Shown: positions 55,866 to 63,628 of the stretch, piece by piece
How the letters are laid out: the number at the start of each line of letters is the position of its first letter
Numbering within the stretch: the stretch's first letter is position 1
From: Mesorhizobium metallidurans STM 2683
GTDB lineage: Bacteria; Pseudomonadota; Alphaproteobacteria; Rhizobiales; Rhizobiaceae
Assembly: GCF_000350085.1 (NCBI RefSeq)
Contig: NZ_CAUM01000067.1
Location: 30,117 to 94,116, forward strand
Direction of reading: 5' to 3'
Length of the DNA stretch: 64,000 nucleotides
The notes under the pieces: model-generated
Seen by the model: the letters and a program-made list of their open reading frames with translations, nothing else
Told to the model about the DNA's origin: nothing
Database searches by the model: none
Program-made: the position numbers and the translations under genes

Positions 55866-57661
55866 ACCCTGCCGACGACGCCGGCCTGTTGCACTCCGCT
55901 GTACCGGACCACTCCGTACCGAACCACACCGGGCGCATCGCCGCCACGGCCAGGACGGGCGACGTCGACGTCGTCATTCTTGGCGCCGGCATCAATGGCG
56001 CCGGCCTGTTTCGCGATCTGTGCGCGCAAGGCGTCAGCTGCCTGATCGTCGACAAGGGCGATTTCGGATCGGGCACCAGTGCGGCGCCCTCGCGGCTGAT
56101 CCATGGCGGTCTCAAATATCTCGAAACCGGCGAGTTCGGACTGGTGGCGCAGTCGACGCTGGAGCGCAATCTCTTGCTGAAGAACGCGCCGCACTATGTC
56201 AGCCCGCTGCCGACGGTCATCCCGATCTTTTCCTGGAGCAAAGGCATGTGGGCGGCGCTGCGCACGCTGCTGGGCTCGACCAGTGCGCCGCGCAGCCGCG
56301 GCGCCATCCTGATCAAGATCGGTTTGGCGATCTACGATTTTTATGGATCGCGGCACAGGGTGATGCCGCGCCACCGGCTGGTTGGACGGCGGCGGGCGCT
56401 GCGCGACATACCAGCGCTGACCAAATCGATCGTCGCCACCGGCACCTACTACGACGCCAAGATCAGTCATCCCGAAAGGCTCGTGCTCGAACTGATCACC
56501 GACGGGCTGGCGGCAAATATGTTCGCCGCGGCCGCCAACTACACGGCGCTGATTTCGTCGTCCGACGGCGTGTTGACTTTTCAGTCAGAAGGCGAGGGCC
56601 AGTTAAAAGGCGGGAGCCAGTCAAGAGACAGGGGCCGGTCCGAGGATGGTGGCGTGTTTTCGGTGCGGCCGAAACTGGTCGTCAATGCCGCCGGCCCGTG
56701 GATCGACGATGTCAACGCCTTGCTTGGCGCGCCGTCGAAAATGATCGGCGGCACCAAGGGCTCGCATATCCTGTTGAAACATGACGAACTGGTGCGAAGC
56801 CTGGCGGGCCGCATGCTCTACTTCGAAGCCGATGACGGCCGCATCTGCCTTGTCTACGACTATCTCGGTCTGGCGCTGGTCGGCTCGACCGACATCCAGG
56901 CCGACAATCCCGACACCGTGCGTTGCGAGCCGCAAGAGATCGATTATCTCCTCGAAAGCGTTCGAGCGCTTCTGCCCGGCATGAGCTTCGAGCGCGACCA
57001 GATCGCCTATGCCTATAGTGGTATCAGGCCCCTGCCTGCGTCCGACACCTCGGTGCCTGGCCTGATCAGCCGGGATCATTCGGCGCCGGTAGTCGAGCCG
57101 GAGCCTGCACGTCCGTTTCCGATCATCTCCCTGGTCGGCGGCAAATGGACGACGTTTCGCGGCTTTGCCGAGGAAGTCGCCGACACCGTGCTCAATCGGC
57201 TGGGGCGCGGCCGCAAGGTGTCCACACGATCGATGCCGATCGGCGGCGGCAAGGATTTTCCGACAGAGGCTGCGGCGCGGGCCGCCTGGCTGGCCGAGGC
57301 TAGGTCGGCTTCGGGCGCCGACGAGCGCCTTCTCGACCAGCTTCTGTCGCGCTATGGGACCAAGGCGCTGCAGATGGCCCGCCACCAAAGCCCGTGGAGC
57401 AATGAAGATCGCCTGCCGGGGGCGAGCGACTACGGCACGTCCGAAATCGACTACATCGTCCGCAACGAATTCGTCGAGCATCTCACCGATATCGTCATGC
57501 GGCGCACCACGCTCGCCATTGGCGGCTCCCTGACCATGGCCGATTTGAAACAGATCGCCGCCATTGCGGGCCGGGCAGGGAATTGGGGTCCGCAGCGGAT
57601 TTCCGATGAGCTCGACGCCACTGTCGCGCAACTCAGCGACAGAAATCTCGTGCGATTGTGA
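55862..57661 (+). CDS. FAD-dependent glycerol-3-phosphate dehydrogenase (GlpD)-family protein
   Basis: The 599-residue flavoprotein has the FAD motif VVILGAGINGAGLFRDL after a ~35-residue leader rich in repeated H-S-V-P words. PSRLIHGGLKYLETGEFGLV and SLVGGKWTTFRGFAEEVAD are GlpD hallmarks, and a C-terminal GlpD domain is present. Given the operon with a kinase, it may oxidise the resulting polyol phosphate (as EryB does for erythritol 4-phosphate) instead of glycerol 3-phosphate. A charged insert near residues 240-262 is encoded by short degenerate repeats. Confidence 0.88.
   Translation: MNPADDAGLLHSAVPDHSVPNHTGRIAATARTGDVDVVILGAGINGAGLFRDLCAQGVSCLIVDKGDFGSGTSAAPSRLIHGGLKYLETGEFGLVAQSTLERNLLLKNAPHYVSPLPTVIPIFSWSKGMWAALRTLLGSTSAPRSRGAILIKIGLAIYDFYGSRHRVMPRHRLVGRRRALRDIPALTKSIVATGTYYDAKISHPERLVLELITDGLAANMFAAAANYTALISSSDGVLTFQSEGEGQLKGGSQSRDRGRSEDGGVFSVRPKLVVNAAGPWIDDVNALLGAPSKMIGGTKGSHILLKHDELVRSLAGRMLYFEADDGRICLVYDYLGLALVGSTDIQADNPDTVRCEPQEIDYLLESVRALLPGMSFERDQIAYAYSGIRPLPASDTSVPGLISRDHSAPVVEPEPARPFPIISLVGGKWTTFRGFAEEVADTVLNRLGRGRKVSTRSMPIGGGKDFPTEAAARAAWLAEARSASGADERLLDQLLSRYGTKALQMARHQSPWSNEDRLPGASDYGTSEIDYIVRNEFVEHLTDIVMRRTTLAIGGSLTMADLKQIAAIAGRAGNWGPQRISDELDATVAQLSDRNLVRL
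56584..56640 (+). repeat. three degenerate ~17-19-nt repeats inside the GlpD-like gene
   Basis: AGAAGGCGAGGGCCAGTT, AAAAGGCGGGAGCCAGTC and AAGAGACAGGGGCCGGTCC follow each other. They encode the hydrophilic insert QLKGGSQSRDRGRSEDGG, which is not part of the core family. Confidence 0.6.
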
Positions 57662-58066
57662 TCTGCTTCCCGATTGCGGCACATGCATCGCCGCAACATC
57701 CTCTCTTCGAAAAATGCCACATAAAAACAGTAGGTTAATCTTCTCTGCCGTTCTTCGCTTCTCCGGATATGCTGGGGAGTGGGGTAAAATATCACATATC
57801 TTGACGTGAACTTAACACTATCGTATGGTCGATTTGGGCTTGGACCGCCGAACACCGGCTGTTGATCCCGGCCACGATCAGCTGCTGCGTGGCAAGGGTC
57901 TCTCAATAGCCGTTTGCACGCGGATACTTTCGAAGGCCGATTGACAACGACACGAACGCGTGAAAAATTTTTCAACTGAAGATAATAATATCATCTCGGG
58001 AGGAGATGGGATGAAATCAAGAAGCGCCGCCAATCGTGGTCGTGAGTTGATTGTGGTCGTCGCGCC
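57662..58066. other. 405-bp intergenic region with promoter and a short leader frame
   Basis: The gap between the GlpD-like gene and the DUF2291 gene contains the promoter at 57801-57829. It also has a low-GC stretch near 57960-57992 and a strong ribosome-binding site with a 19-codon frame at 58011. Nothing else is supported. Confidence 0.65.
57791..57830 (+). promoter_or_regulatory. promoter/operator of the DUF2291-ABC transporter operon
   Basis: TTGACG (57801-57806) and TATGGT (57824-57829) are 17 nt apart. They are preceded by ATCACATA and contain TTAACAC in the spacer, exactly as in the promoter at 53193-53221. Most of the ~38 bases are the same in both sites. Confidence 0.75.
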
Positions 58067-58070
58067 ATGA
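58011..58070 (+). CDS. 19-codon leader peptide frame overlapping the DUF2291 start
   Basis: GGGAGGAG (57998-58005) lies 5 nt before ATG 58011, which opens MKSRSAANRGRELIVVVAP and stops at TGA 58068-58070. That stop overlaps ATG 58067 of the DUF2291 gene in the ATGA arrangement. The strong site in front of this tiny frame, and not in front of 58067, suggests translational coupling. It may equally be an evolutionary leftover of the DUF2291 5' end. Confidence 0.35.
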   Translation: MKSRSAANRGRELIVVVAP

Positions 58071-58732
58071 GCTCGCAGTCCACGATCAATCGGCGCGGGA
58101 CGCCGGGCGCTCGATGGCCGGGCGTTCGCTGGATTGTCGCAGCGGCCGCGATCCTCGTCTTGCTGGTCGCGATGGCACTCGACACCATGGTTGTCGTGAT
58201 CGGTTCGGCGGAAGACGCACGAAAGGCTGCGTTTTCGCCGGAGGCATTCGGCAAGTCCGAATTTCCGAATGTCCAGTCCGCCGTCGACCAGCGCGCGGTG
58301 GCCGCCGGTGTCCTGGCGTCGGCCATCGCCAAGGATAAGGCCGCGGCGGAGAAGCAATACGGCGTGCCGGCCAATGTCGGGACCGAGTTCTCCGTCAAGT
58401 TCACCGGCTTGGTCGGCGAAGGGAAGTCCGGCATCTATGCCGTCAAGGTCGACGATGTTCCCAGCACCCTGGTCATTCGGGTGCAGACCGGGCCGGCTAT
58501 CAACGGAACCGACCTGCGCGATGCCACGGGTACGATCACCTTCGGGCAATTCACCAACCAGATCGAGTATCAGAACGCCGGATCGGCCTTGAACAACGAG
58601 ATGAAGAAGCAGGTTCTGTCGACCATCGACAACACCAAGCTCACCGGCAAGACGATCTCGGTCGTCGGCGTCTTCAAGCTGGTCAACCCCAAAGGCTGGC
58701 TCGTCACGCCCGTGAAGCTGAGCGTTCAATGA
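58067..58732 (+). CDS. DUF2291-family periplasmic or membrane-anchored protein
   Basis: The 221-residue protein has one N-terminal hydrophobic helix (WIVAAAAILVLLVAMALDTM) and a soluble domain (EAFGKSEFPNVQSAVDQRAV, ATGTITFGQFTNQIEYQNAG). DUF2291 proteins are found at the head of rhizobial polyol/sugar ABC operons. Their exact role is unknown; an accessory function in transport at the periplasmic face is likely. Its stop overlaps the ATPase start (ATGA). Confidence 0.85.
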   Translation: MSSQSTINRRGTPGARWPGVRWIVAAAAILVLLVAMALDTMVVVIGSAEDARKAAFSPEAFGKSEFPNVQSAVDQRAVAAGVLASAIAKDKAAAEKQYGVPANVGTEFSVKFTGLVGEGKSGIYAVKVDDVPSTLVIRVQTGPAINGTDLRDATGTITFGQFTNQIEYQNAGSALNNEMKKQVLSTIDNTKLTGKTISVVGVFKLVNPKGWLVTPVKLSVQ

Positions 58733-60276
58733 ATGCGGCACCTCAATTCGAGCCGGCTCCAGCGGACACCGTGCTCGCGGCGCGCAACATCGTAAAATCC
58801 TATGGCGGCACGCATGCCCTCAAAAGCGTCAATTTCGACATCCGCCGTGGCGAGGTCACCACGCTGTTCGGAGAAAATGGCGCCGGCAAGTCGACGCTGA
58901 TGAAGATCCTCTCCGGTGTCGAGACGCCGACATCGGGAAGCATCGAGCTCGATGGCCGTCCCGTCGCCTTCTCGTCCACCGTCGACGCGCGAAACCGGGG
59001 CATCTCGATAATCCATCAGGAATTGAGCCTCGCACCCAATCTGAGCGTACGCGACAACATTTTCATGGGTCGCGAGTTGCGTGGCGCCACCGGCCTCGAC
59101 TTCGCGGAGGAGGCTCGCCAGACGCGACTGCTGATGGCCGATCTCGAAGAGGACATCGATCCGCTGACCCTGGTGCAGGATCTGCGCCTCGGGCAGCAGC
59201 AGATTGTCGAGATCGCGCGCGCGCTCTCGGTGGATTCGCGTATCCTGATCATGGACGAGCCGACGTCCGCCTTGAGCGCGACCGAGGTCGAGGTGCTGTT
59301 CCGGGTGATCCGCGACCTGACCGCCCGCGGCGTCTCGATCGTCTACATCTCCCATCACCTCGAAGAGGCGCTGCAGATCACCGACCATGCGGTGGTGCTG
59401 CGGGACGGAACGATCACGGCCACGGCCAAAGCGAAGGACATCGATCTCGAATGGATTGTCCGCAACATGGTGGGCGAGAACTTCGACCTCGGATCGCCGC
59501 CCGCCGGCTATGCCTTTGGCGAGGTTGCCTTGTCGATCGAGGATGTGAGCATCGCCGACAGTTCGGGTTCGGACCGATTGGTCGTCGGCCGGCTGTCGCT
59601 GGATGTCCGCGCCGGCGAGATCGTCTGCATCTACGGGCTGATGGGCGCCGGGCGCACGGAACTGCTGGAATGTGTCGCCGGACGCTTACCGGCGGCGGGC
59701 GGACGGGTCTTGCTGGAGGGCGACGACATCTCCCGCCTCAGCATCGCCGAACGCATATCAAGAGGGCTGGTGCTGGTGCCCGAGGACCGCCAGCGCGACG
59801 GGCTGGTCCAGACGATGTCCGTGGGGACCAATCTGTCGCTGGCCAGCATTGGCGCCTTCGTCACGGGGATGTTCTTGTCGCGGTCACGGGAGCGCTCGCT
59901 GGTCGAAGGCTCAATACGCGACGTGCGTGTCAAGACCGCGGGCGGAAGCGCGCCCATCGGGTCACTGTCCGGCGGCAATCAGCAGAAGGTCGTCATCGGC
60001 AAGATGCTGACGACCAACCCCAAGGTCATGCTCTTGGACGAGCCCAGCCGCGGCATTGACGTCGGCGCCAAGGCGGAAGTGTTCCGGCTGCTCGGCGAGC
60101 GGGCCACGCAAGGGCTCGCGGTCGTGTTCTCGACTTCGGAAGTCGCCGAATGCCTTGGTATCGCGCATCGGATCATCGTCATGCGCCGGGGCAGGATTTC
60201 GGCCGAGTTCGGCGCCGGCGTCACGAAAGAGCAGATCATGGCCGCCTCGGGCGAAGCCGTGATCGCCTCGTCATGA
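58729..60276 (+). CDS. sugar ABC transporter ATP-binding protein (two ATPase domains)
   Basis: The 515-residue protein has two fused ABC domains of the RbsA/XylG type. The first has GENGAGKSTLMKILSG, LRLGQQQIVEIARAL and LIMDEPTSALS; the second lacks a canonical Walker A (IYGLMGAGRTELLECVAG) but has LSGGNQQKVVIGKML and VMLLDEPSRGIDVG. This asymmetry is normal for the family. It powers uptake with the permease and binding protein encoded next, with 4-nt overlaps on both sides. Confidence 0.93.
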   Translation: MNAAPQFEPAPADTVLAARNIVKSYGGTHALKSVNFDIRRGEVTTLFGENGAGKSTLMKILSGVETPTSGSIELDGRPVAFSSTVDARNRGISIIHQELSLAPNLSVRDNIFMGRELRGATGLDFAEEARQTRLLMADLEEDIDPLTLVQDLRLGQQQIVEIARALSVDSRILIMDEPTSALSATEVEVLFRVIRDLTARGVSIVYISHHLEEALQITDHAVVLRDGTITATAKAKDIDLEWIVRNMVGENFDLGSPPAGYAFGEVALSIEDVSIADSSGSDRLVVGRLSLDVRAGEIVCIYGLMGAGRTELLECVAGRLPAAGGRVLLEGDDISRLSIAERISRGLVLVPEDRQRDGLVQTMSVGTNLSLASIGAFVTGMFLSRSRERSLVEGSIRDVRVKTAGGSAPIGSLSGGNQQKVVIGKMLTTNPKVMLLDEPSRGIDVGAKAEVFRLLGERATQGLAVVFSTSEVAECLGIAHRIIVMRRGRISAEFGAGVTKEQIMAASGEAVIASS

Positions 60277-61430
60277 AGAATACAGGAGCCCAGACCGTGA
60301 CCGACGTCAGCCACAACCGCAGCCGCTCCGGCCCGAAAACATCGAGCGGTGGCTTCAGCCTGGCCAAGCTGTTGCTGGAGGGTAGGGCGTTCCTCGCGCT
60401 GGTCGTGATCATCGTCGTCTTCTCGATGCTGTCGCCCTATTACTTTTCGCTGGCCAATTTCCTTACCATGGCCTCGCATGTCGCCATCTTCGGCATCCTG
60501 GCGGTCGGCATGCTGCTGGTCATCCTCAATGGCGGCATCGATCTTTCGGTGGGGTCGACGCTCGGGCTGTCGGGGGTCATCGCCGGATTCCTGATGCAGG
60601 GCGTGCAGTTGCAAACGCTCGGCATTTTGCTGTTCCCTCCCGTCTGGGTGGTTGTAGTGCTGGTATGCGTGCTGGGCGCGCTGGTCGGCCTGGTCAACGG
60701 CGTCCTCATCGCCTGGCTGAAGGTGCCGGCCTTCGTGGCCACGCTGGGCATGCTCTATGTGGTGCGCGGCGCCGCGCTGCTGATGACCAACGGCCTGACC
60801 TACAACGACCTTGGCGGCAAGCCGGAACTCGGCAATACCGGCTTCGACTGGCTGGGCTTCAACCGCCTGTTCGGGGTTCCGATCGGCGTGTTGGTCATGG
60901 CTGTCATCGCCATCATCGGCAGTATCATCCTCAATCGCACCGCCTTCGGCCGCTGGCTCTATGCGTCCGGCGGCAATGAGCGCGCCGCCGAGCTCTCCGG
61001 CGTGCCGGTGAAGAAAGTCCAGGTGGCGGTGTACATGCTTTCCGGCATCTGCGCCTCGGTGGCCGGCCTCATCCTGTCCTCGGAACTGACCTCGGCGGGG
61101 CCGACCGCCGGCAATTCCTACGAACTGACCGCCATTGCGGCCGTCGTCATCGGCGGCGCGGCACTCACCGGTGGTCGAGGTAATATCCGCGGAACGCTGG
61201 TCGGGGCCTTCGTCATCGGCTTCCTTTCCGATGGTCTCGTGATCATCGGCGTGTCCGCCTATTGGCAAACAGTGTTCACCGGCGCGGTCATCGTGTTGGC
61301 GGTGCTGCTCAACGCCATCCAGTATCGCCGTCGCGTCAGGCTGCCTAGCCCGACCGACGGCCCTTCGACTTCTCCGCAACAAGGCAAGGCCCGAACGGCC
61401 GATCCCGCTCACGAGAAGATTGCCGGTTGA
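60273..61430 (+). CDS. sugar ABC transporter permease (RbsC-like)
   Basis: The 385-residue protein starts at ATG 60273 inside the ATPase stop. A hydrophilic head of ~45 residues precedes eight to ten helices of the BPD_transp_2 fold (ILAVGMLLVILNGGIDLSVG, VPAFVATLGMLYVVRGAALL, TAIAAVVIGGAALTGGRGNI). These motifs are typical of ribose/polyol carbohydrate permeases. It forms the channel of the importer. Confidence 0.92.
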   Translation: MKNTGAQTVTDVSHNRSRSGPKTSSGGFSLAKLLLEGRAFLALVVIIVVFSMLSPYYFSLANFLTMASHVAIFGILAVGMLLVILNGGIDLSVGSTLGLSGVIAGFLMQGVQLQTLGILLFPPVWVVVVLVCVLGALVGLVNGVLIAWLKVPAFVATLGMLYVVRGAALLMTNGLTYNDLGGKPELGNTGFDWLGFNRLFGVPIGVLVMAVIAIIGSIILNRTAFGRWLYASGGNERAAELSGVPVKKVQVAVYMLSGICASVAGLILSSELTSAGPTAGNSYELTAIAAVVIGGAALTGGRGNIRGTLVGAFVIGFLSDGLVIIGVSAYWQTVFTGAVIVLAVLLNAIQYRRRVRLPSPTDGPSTSPQQGKARTADPAHEKIAG

Positions 61431-61462
61431 CCGGCACCATCAACAACCAAGGAGGAAATTTC

Positions 61463-62422
61463 ATGTACGGCAAGGCAAGAATTCTGATGCTGACGGCCTT
61501 TGCGCTGGCCGCTCCGGTGCTCGCAGGATCCGTGACGGCAGCGTCGGCCGAAGGTCTCATCTCGATCATCGTCATCGATCCCGCGAACCCGTACTGGCTG
61601 ACCGAAGGCAATGTCGCCAAGGCCGAGGCCGAGAAACTCGGCTACACCGCAACGGTCGGCGCCTCGAAAGCCGACACCAACACGGAGAGCAAGCTGATCG
61701 ATACGGCGATCACCAACAAATCCGTGGCCATCATCCTAGATCCTGCCGATGCCAGCGGGTCGATCGGCGCGGTGAAGAAGGCCATTGCCGCAAACATCCC
61801 GGTCTTCCTCGTCAACGCCGAGATCAATCAGGAAGGCCTGGCCAAGGCACAGCTCGTTTCCAACAACGCGCAGGGCGCCGCCCTGGGCGCGCAGCAATGG
61901 GTGACGAACATCGGCGAGAAGGGCAACTATGTCGAACTTCTGGGCGCCCCGTCCGACAACAATGCCGCCACGCGCTCAAACGGCTACGAAACCGTGATCA
62001 GCCAGTATCCGGACCTCAAGAAGGTCGGCTCTGAAGTCGCCAACTGGGACCGTACCCAGGGCCGTGACAAGATGCAGAGCCTGCTGCAGGCCCATCCCGA
62101 TATCATTGGCGTGACCAGCGGCAATGACGAGATGGCGCTCGGCGCGATCGCCGCGCTGAAGGAGGCCGGAAAGCTGTCGAGCATCAAGGTCGGCGGCTTC
62201 GACGGCTCCCCGGACGCTGTCGCCGCGATCAAGGCGGGCGAGCTGCAATACACCGTGCTCCAGCCGGTGGCCGTCTACTCGGCGAAGGCCGTGCAGCAGG
62301 CCGACTCCTTCATCAAGACCGGCAAGACCGGGGCCGCGACCGAGAAGCAGTTGTTCGACTGCCTGCTCATCACCAAGGACAATGTGGACAAGTACACGGC
62401 GCCCTTCACGCTCTCGGAATAG
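61463..62422 (+). CDS. sugar/polyol ABC transporter periplasmic binding protein (RbsB-like)
   Basis: The 319-residue protein starts at ATG 61463 behind a perfect AAGGAGG and has a signal peptide (ARILMLTAFALAAPVLAGSV, cleavage near ASA-E). The type I binding fold is evident: ISIIVIDPANPYWLTEGN, IILDPADASGSIGAVKKAIA, VTSGNDEMALGAIAALKEAG and VGGFDGSPDAVAAIK. Ligand is probably a polyol or pentose, in view of the kinase and dehydrogenase under a matching promoter. The gene is followed by a strong hairpin. Confidence 0.92.
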   Translation: MYGKARILMLTAFALAAPVLAGSVTAASAEGLISIIVIDPANPYWLTEGNVAKAEAEKLGYTATVGASKADTNTESKLIDTAITNKSVAIILDPADASGSIGAVKKAIAANIPVFLVNAEINQEGLAKAQLVSNNAQGAALGAQQWVTNIGEKGNYVELLGAPSDNNAATRSNGYETVISQYPDLKKVGSEVANWDRTQGRDKMQSLLQAHPDIIGVTSGNDEMALGAIAALKEAGKLSSIKVGGFDGSPDAVAAIKAGELQYTVLQPVAVYSAKAVQQADSFIKTGKTGAATEKQLFDCLLITKDNVDKYTAPFTLSE

Positions 62423-62430
62423 AAAGGCTG

Positions 62431-62459
62431 GAGGAGTGTCCCCTCGGGGGACGCTCCTC
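62431..62459 (+). terminator. strong hairpin behind the ABC operon
   Basis: GAGGAGTGTCCCC and GGGGACGCTCCTC form a 13-bp stem with one G-U pair and a 3-nt loop, 8 nt after the binding-protein stop. There is no T-run, so it may protect the 3' end as much as terminate. Confidence 0.6.
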
Positions 62460-62534
62460 GGCCGGCCGGCGATCGCGACGGATCGCATGTGTCGGTGGCT
62501 CTATGGAGTGGCTGATGTGGCCTACCCCGCGTCG

Positions 62535-62565
62535 TTGAAACGTCACATGTGCTGACCCATATAAG
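62535..62565 (+). promoter_or_regulatory. candidate promoter of the small RNA
   Basis: TTGAAA (62535-62540) and TATAAG (62560-62565) are 19 nt apart, immediately upstream of the structured region. The spacing is long, so the assignment is tentative. Confidence 0.4.
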
Positions 62566-62570
62566 TGTTG

Positions 62571-62662
62571 CGTCGGATGTCTCCTCCCATTGCATCCGAT
62601 GCGTTCCCCTCTGGAGGTTTTAAACCTTCATTCTTGGCCGGACTTAACAGTCCGGCCTTTTT
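62571..62662 (+). ncRNA. candidate trans-acting small RNA with anti-Shine-Dalgarno loop (alpha-r14/NfeR1-like)
   Basis: Hairpin 1 pairs GCGTCGGATG with CATCCGATGC and exposes TCTCCTCCCATTG in its loop, a strong anti-Shine-Dalgarno sequence. A short stretch with AGGTTTTAAACCT follows. The 3' end is the rho-independent terminator GGCCGGACT-TAAC-AGTCCGGCC-TTTTT (62636-62662). About 92 nt in an intergenic region with its own candidate promoter fits a trans-acting sRNA. The unpaired CUCCUCCC loop is the hallmark described for the rhizobial alpha-r14 family, which includes NfeR1 of Sinorhizobium meliloti. Family membership is from memory of that motif and needs a covariance search. Confidence 0.6.
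62636..62662 (+). terminator. rho-independent terminator of the small RNA
   Basis: A 9-bp GC-rich stem (GGCCGGACT/AGTCCGGCC), a 4-nt loop and TTTTT. No protein gene ends near it: the closest stop upstream is more than 210 nt away, behind another hairpin. That supports a separate short transcript. Confidence 0.9.
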
Positions 62663-62787
62663 CTATTTGGGGATCCGCGCGGCCGATATGCGCCGATTTC
62701 ACCGCTGCTGTCTGACCCGAAAAGGAGTTGAGTGATATCAGCGACTTGTGATTCAGTCGGTGTTGCGAAGCATCGACGGAGAGGCAC

Positions 62788-63546
62788 ATGTGGACCGATA
62801 TCACCCGGGCGAAGCATGCCCGCAAAGGGCTGCGGTATTCAAGCGATTTGACGGATATGGAGTGGGCGGTTCTTGAGCCGGTCATTCCGTCTCCGTCACG
62901 ACTTGGGCGGCCGCCGAAATGGTCGCGGCGGGAGATCATGAATGGACTGTTCTACGTGCTGCGCAGTGGCTTGCCGTGGCGGATGCTGCCCAGGGACTTG
63001 CCGCCGGTGTCGACGCTGCGCGCTACTTCTACGCTTGGCGCGACAGCGGCCTTTGGAGCACGATCAATCACCTGCTGCTCATGAGCGTCCGTCTGGCCGC
63101 CGGTCGCCAAGCCTCCCCAGCGCCGGCGTGATCGACAGCCAAAGCGTGAAAACCACGCAAAGCGGCGGGCCTTGCGGTTACGATGCCGGCAAGAAGGTCA
63201 AGGGCCGCAAGCGCCATATCCTCACCGACACCTTGGGTTTGCTGGTCGGCGCGGTCATCCATACCGCCGATATCCAGGATCGCGACGGCGCCCCCGACGT
63301 CCTGGCCTCCATTCGAGCCAGCTTTCCGTGGCTGCGCCACGTCTTCGCCGACGGTGCTTACGCCGGTGAAAAGCTTGAGACCGCTCTCCACGGGAAAGGC
63401 GACTGGACGCTCGAAATCATCGAACGATCCGACACCGCCAAGGGCTTCGAAGTGCTGCCACGTCGATGGGTCGTGGAGCGCACCTTCGCCTGGTTCGGAC
63501 GAAACCGACGCTTGGCCAAGCGCCACGCAACTGTAAGAAAGGGATA
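62788..63546 (+). pseudogene. IS5-family transposase remnant with two frameshifts and a lost 3' end
   Basis: ATG 62788 opens the N-terminal half ([40 protein letters not shown]). Near 63020 the homology moves to the next frame ([20 protein letters not shown]), and near 63112 to the third ([16 protein letters not shown], then [20 protein letters not shown] and [20 protein letters not shown]). Both shifts equal the loss of one base. After RRLAK the usual C-terminus is absent and a short foreign tail (RHATVRKG) ends at 63546. The DDE transposase cannot be made in one piece. No intact terminal inverted repeats were found. Confidence 0.85.
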
Positions 63547-63628
63547 AGGGCGCCTTCTGTAGGGTATTGTAGTTGTAATCTGTGCTCCAGAACTTATCTT
63601 CGTCGTTAGTTCGGGGGGGAGCACAACG

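Noticed and set aside
53557..57661. Complete erythritol (ery) catabolic operon
   Set aside because: Kinase and GlpD-like genes fit, but eryC, eryD and the isomerase genes are missing and the gene order differs, so only a general polyol role is claimed.
62788..63546. Programmed -1 frameshifting in the IS5-family transposase
   Set aside because: Two separate shifts are needed, neither lies on a recognisable A-rich slippery sequence, and the 3' end is missing, so decay is simpler.
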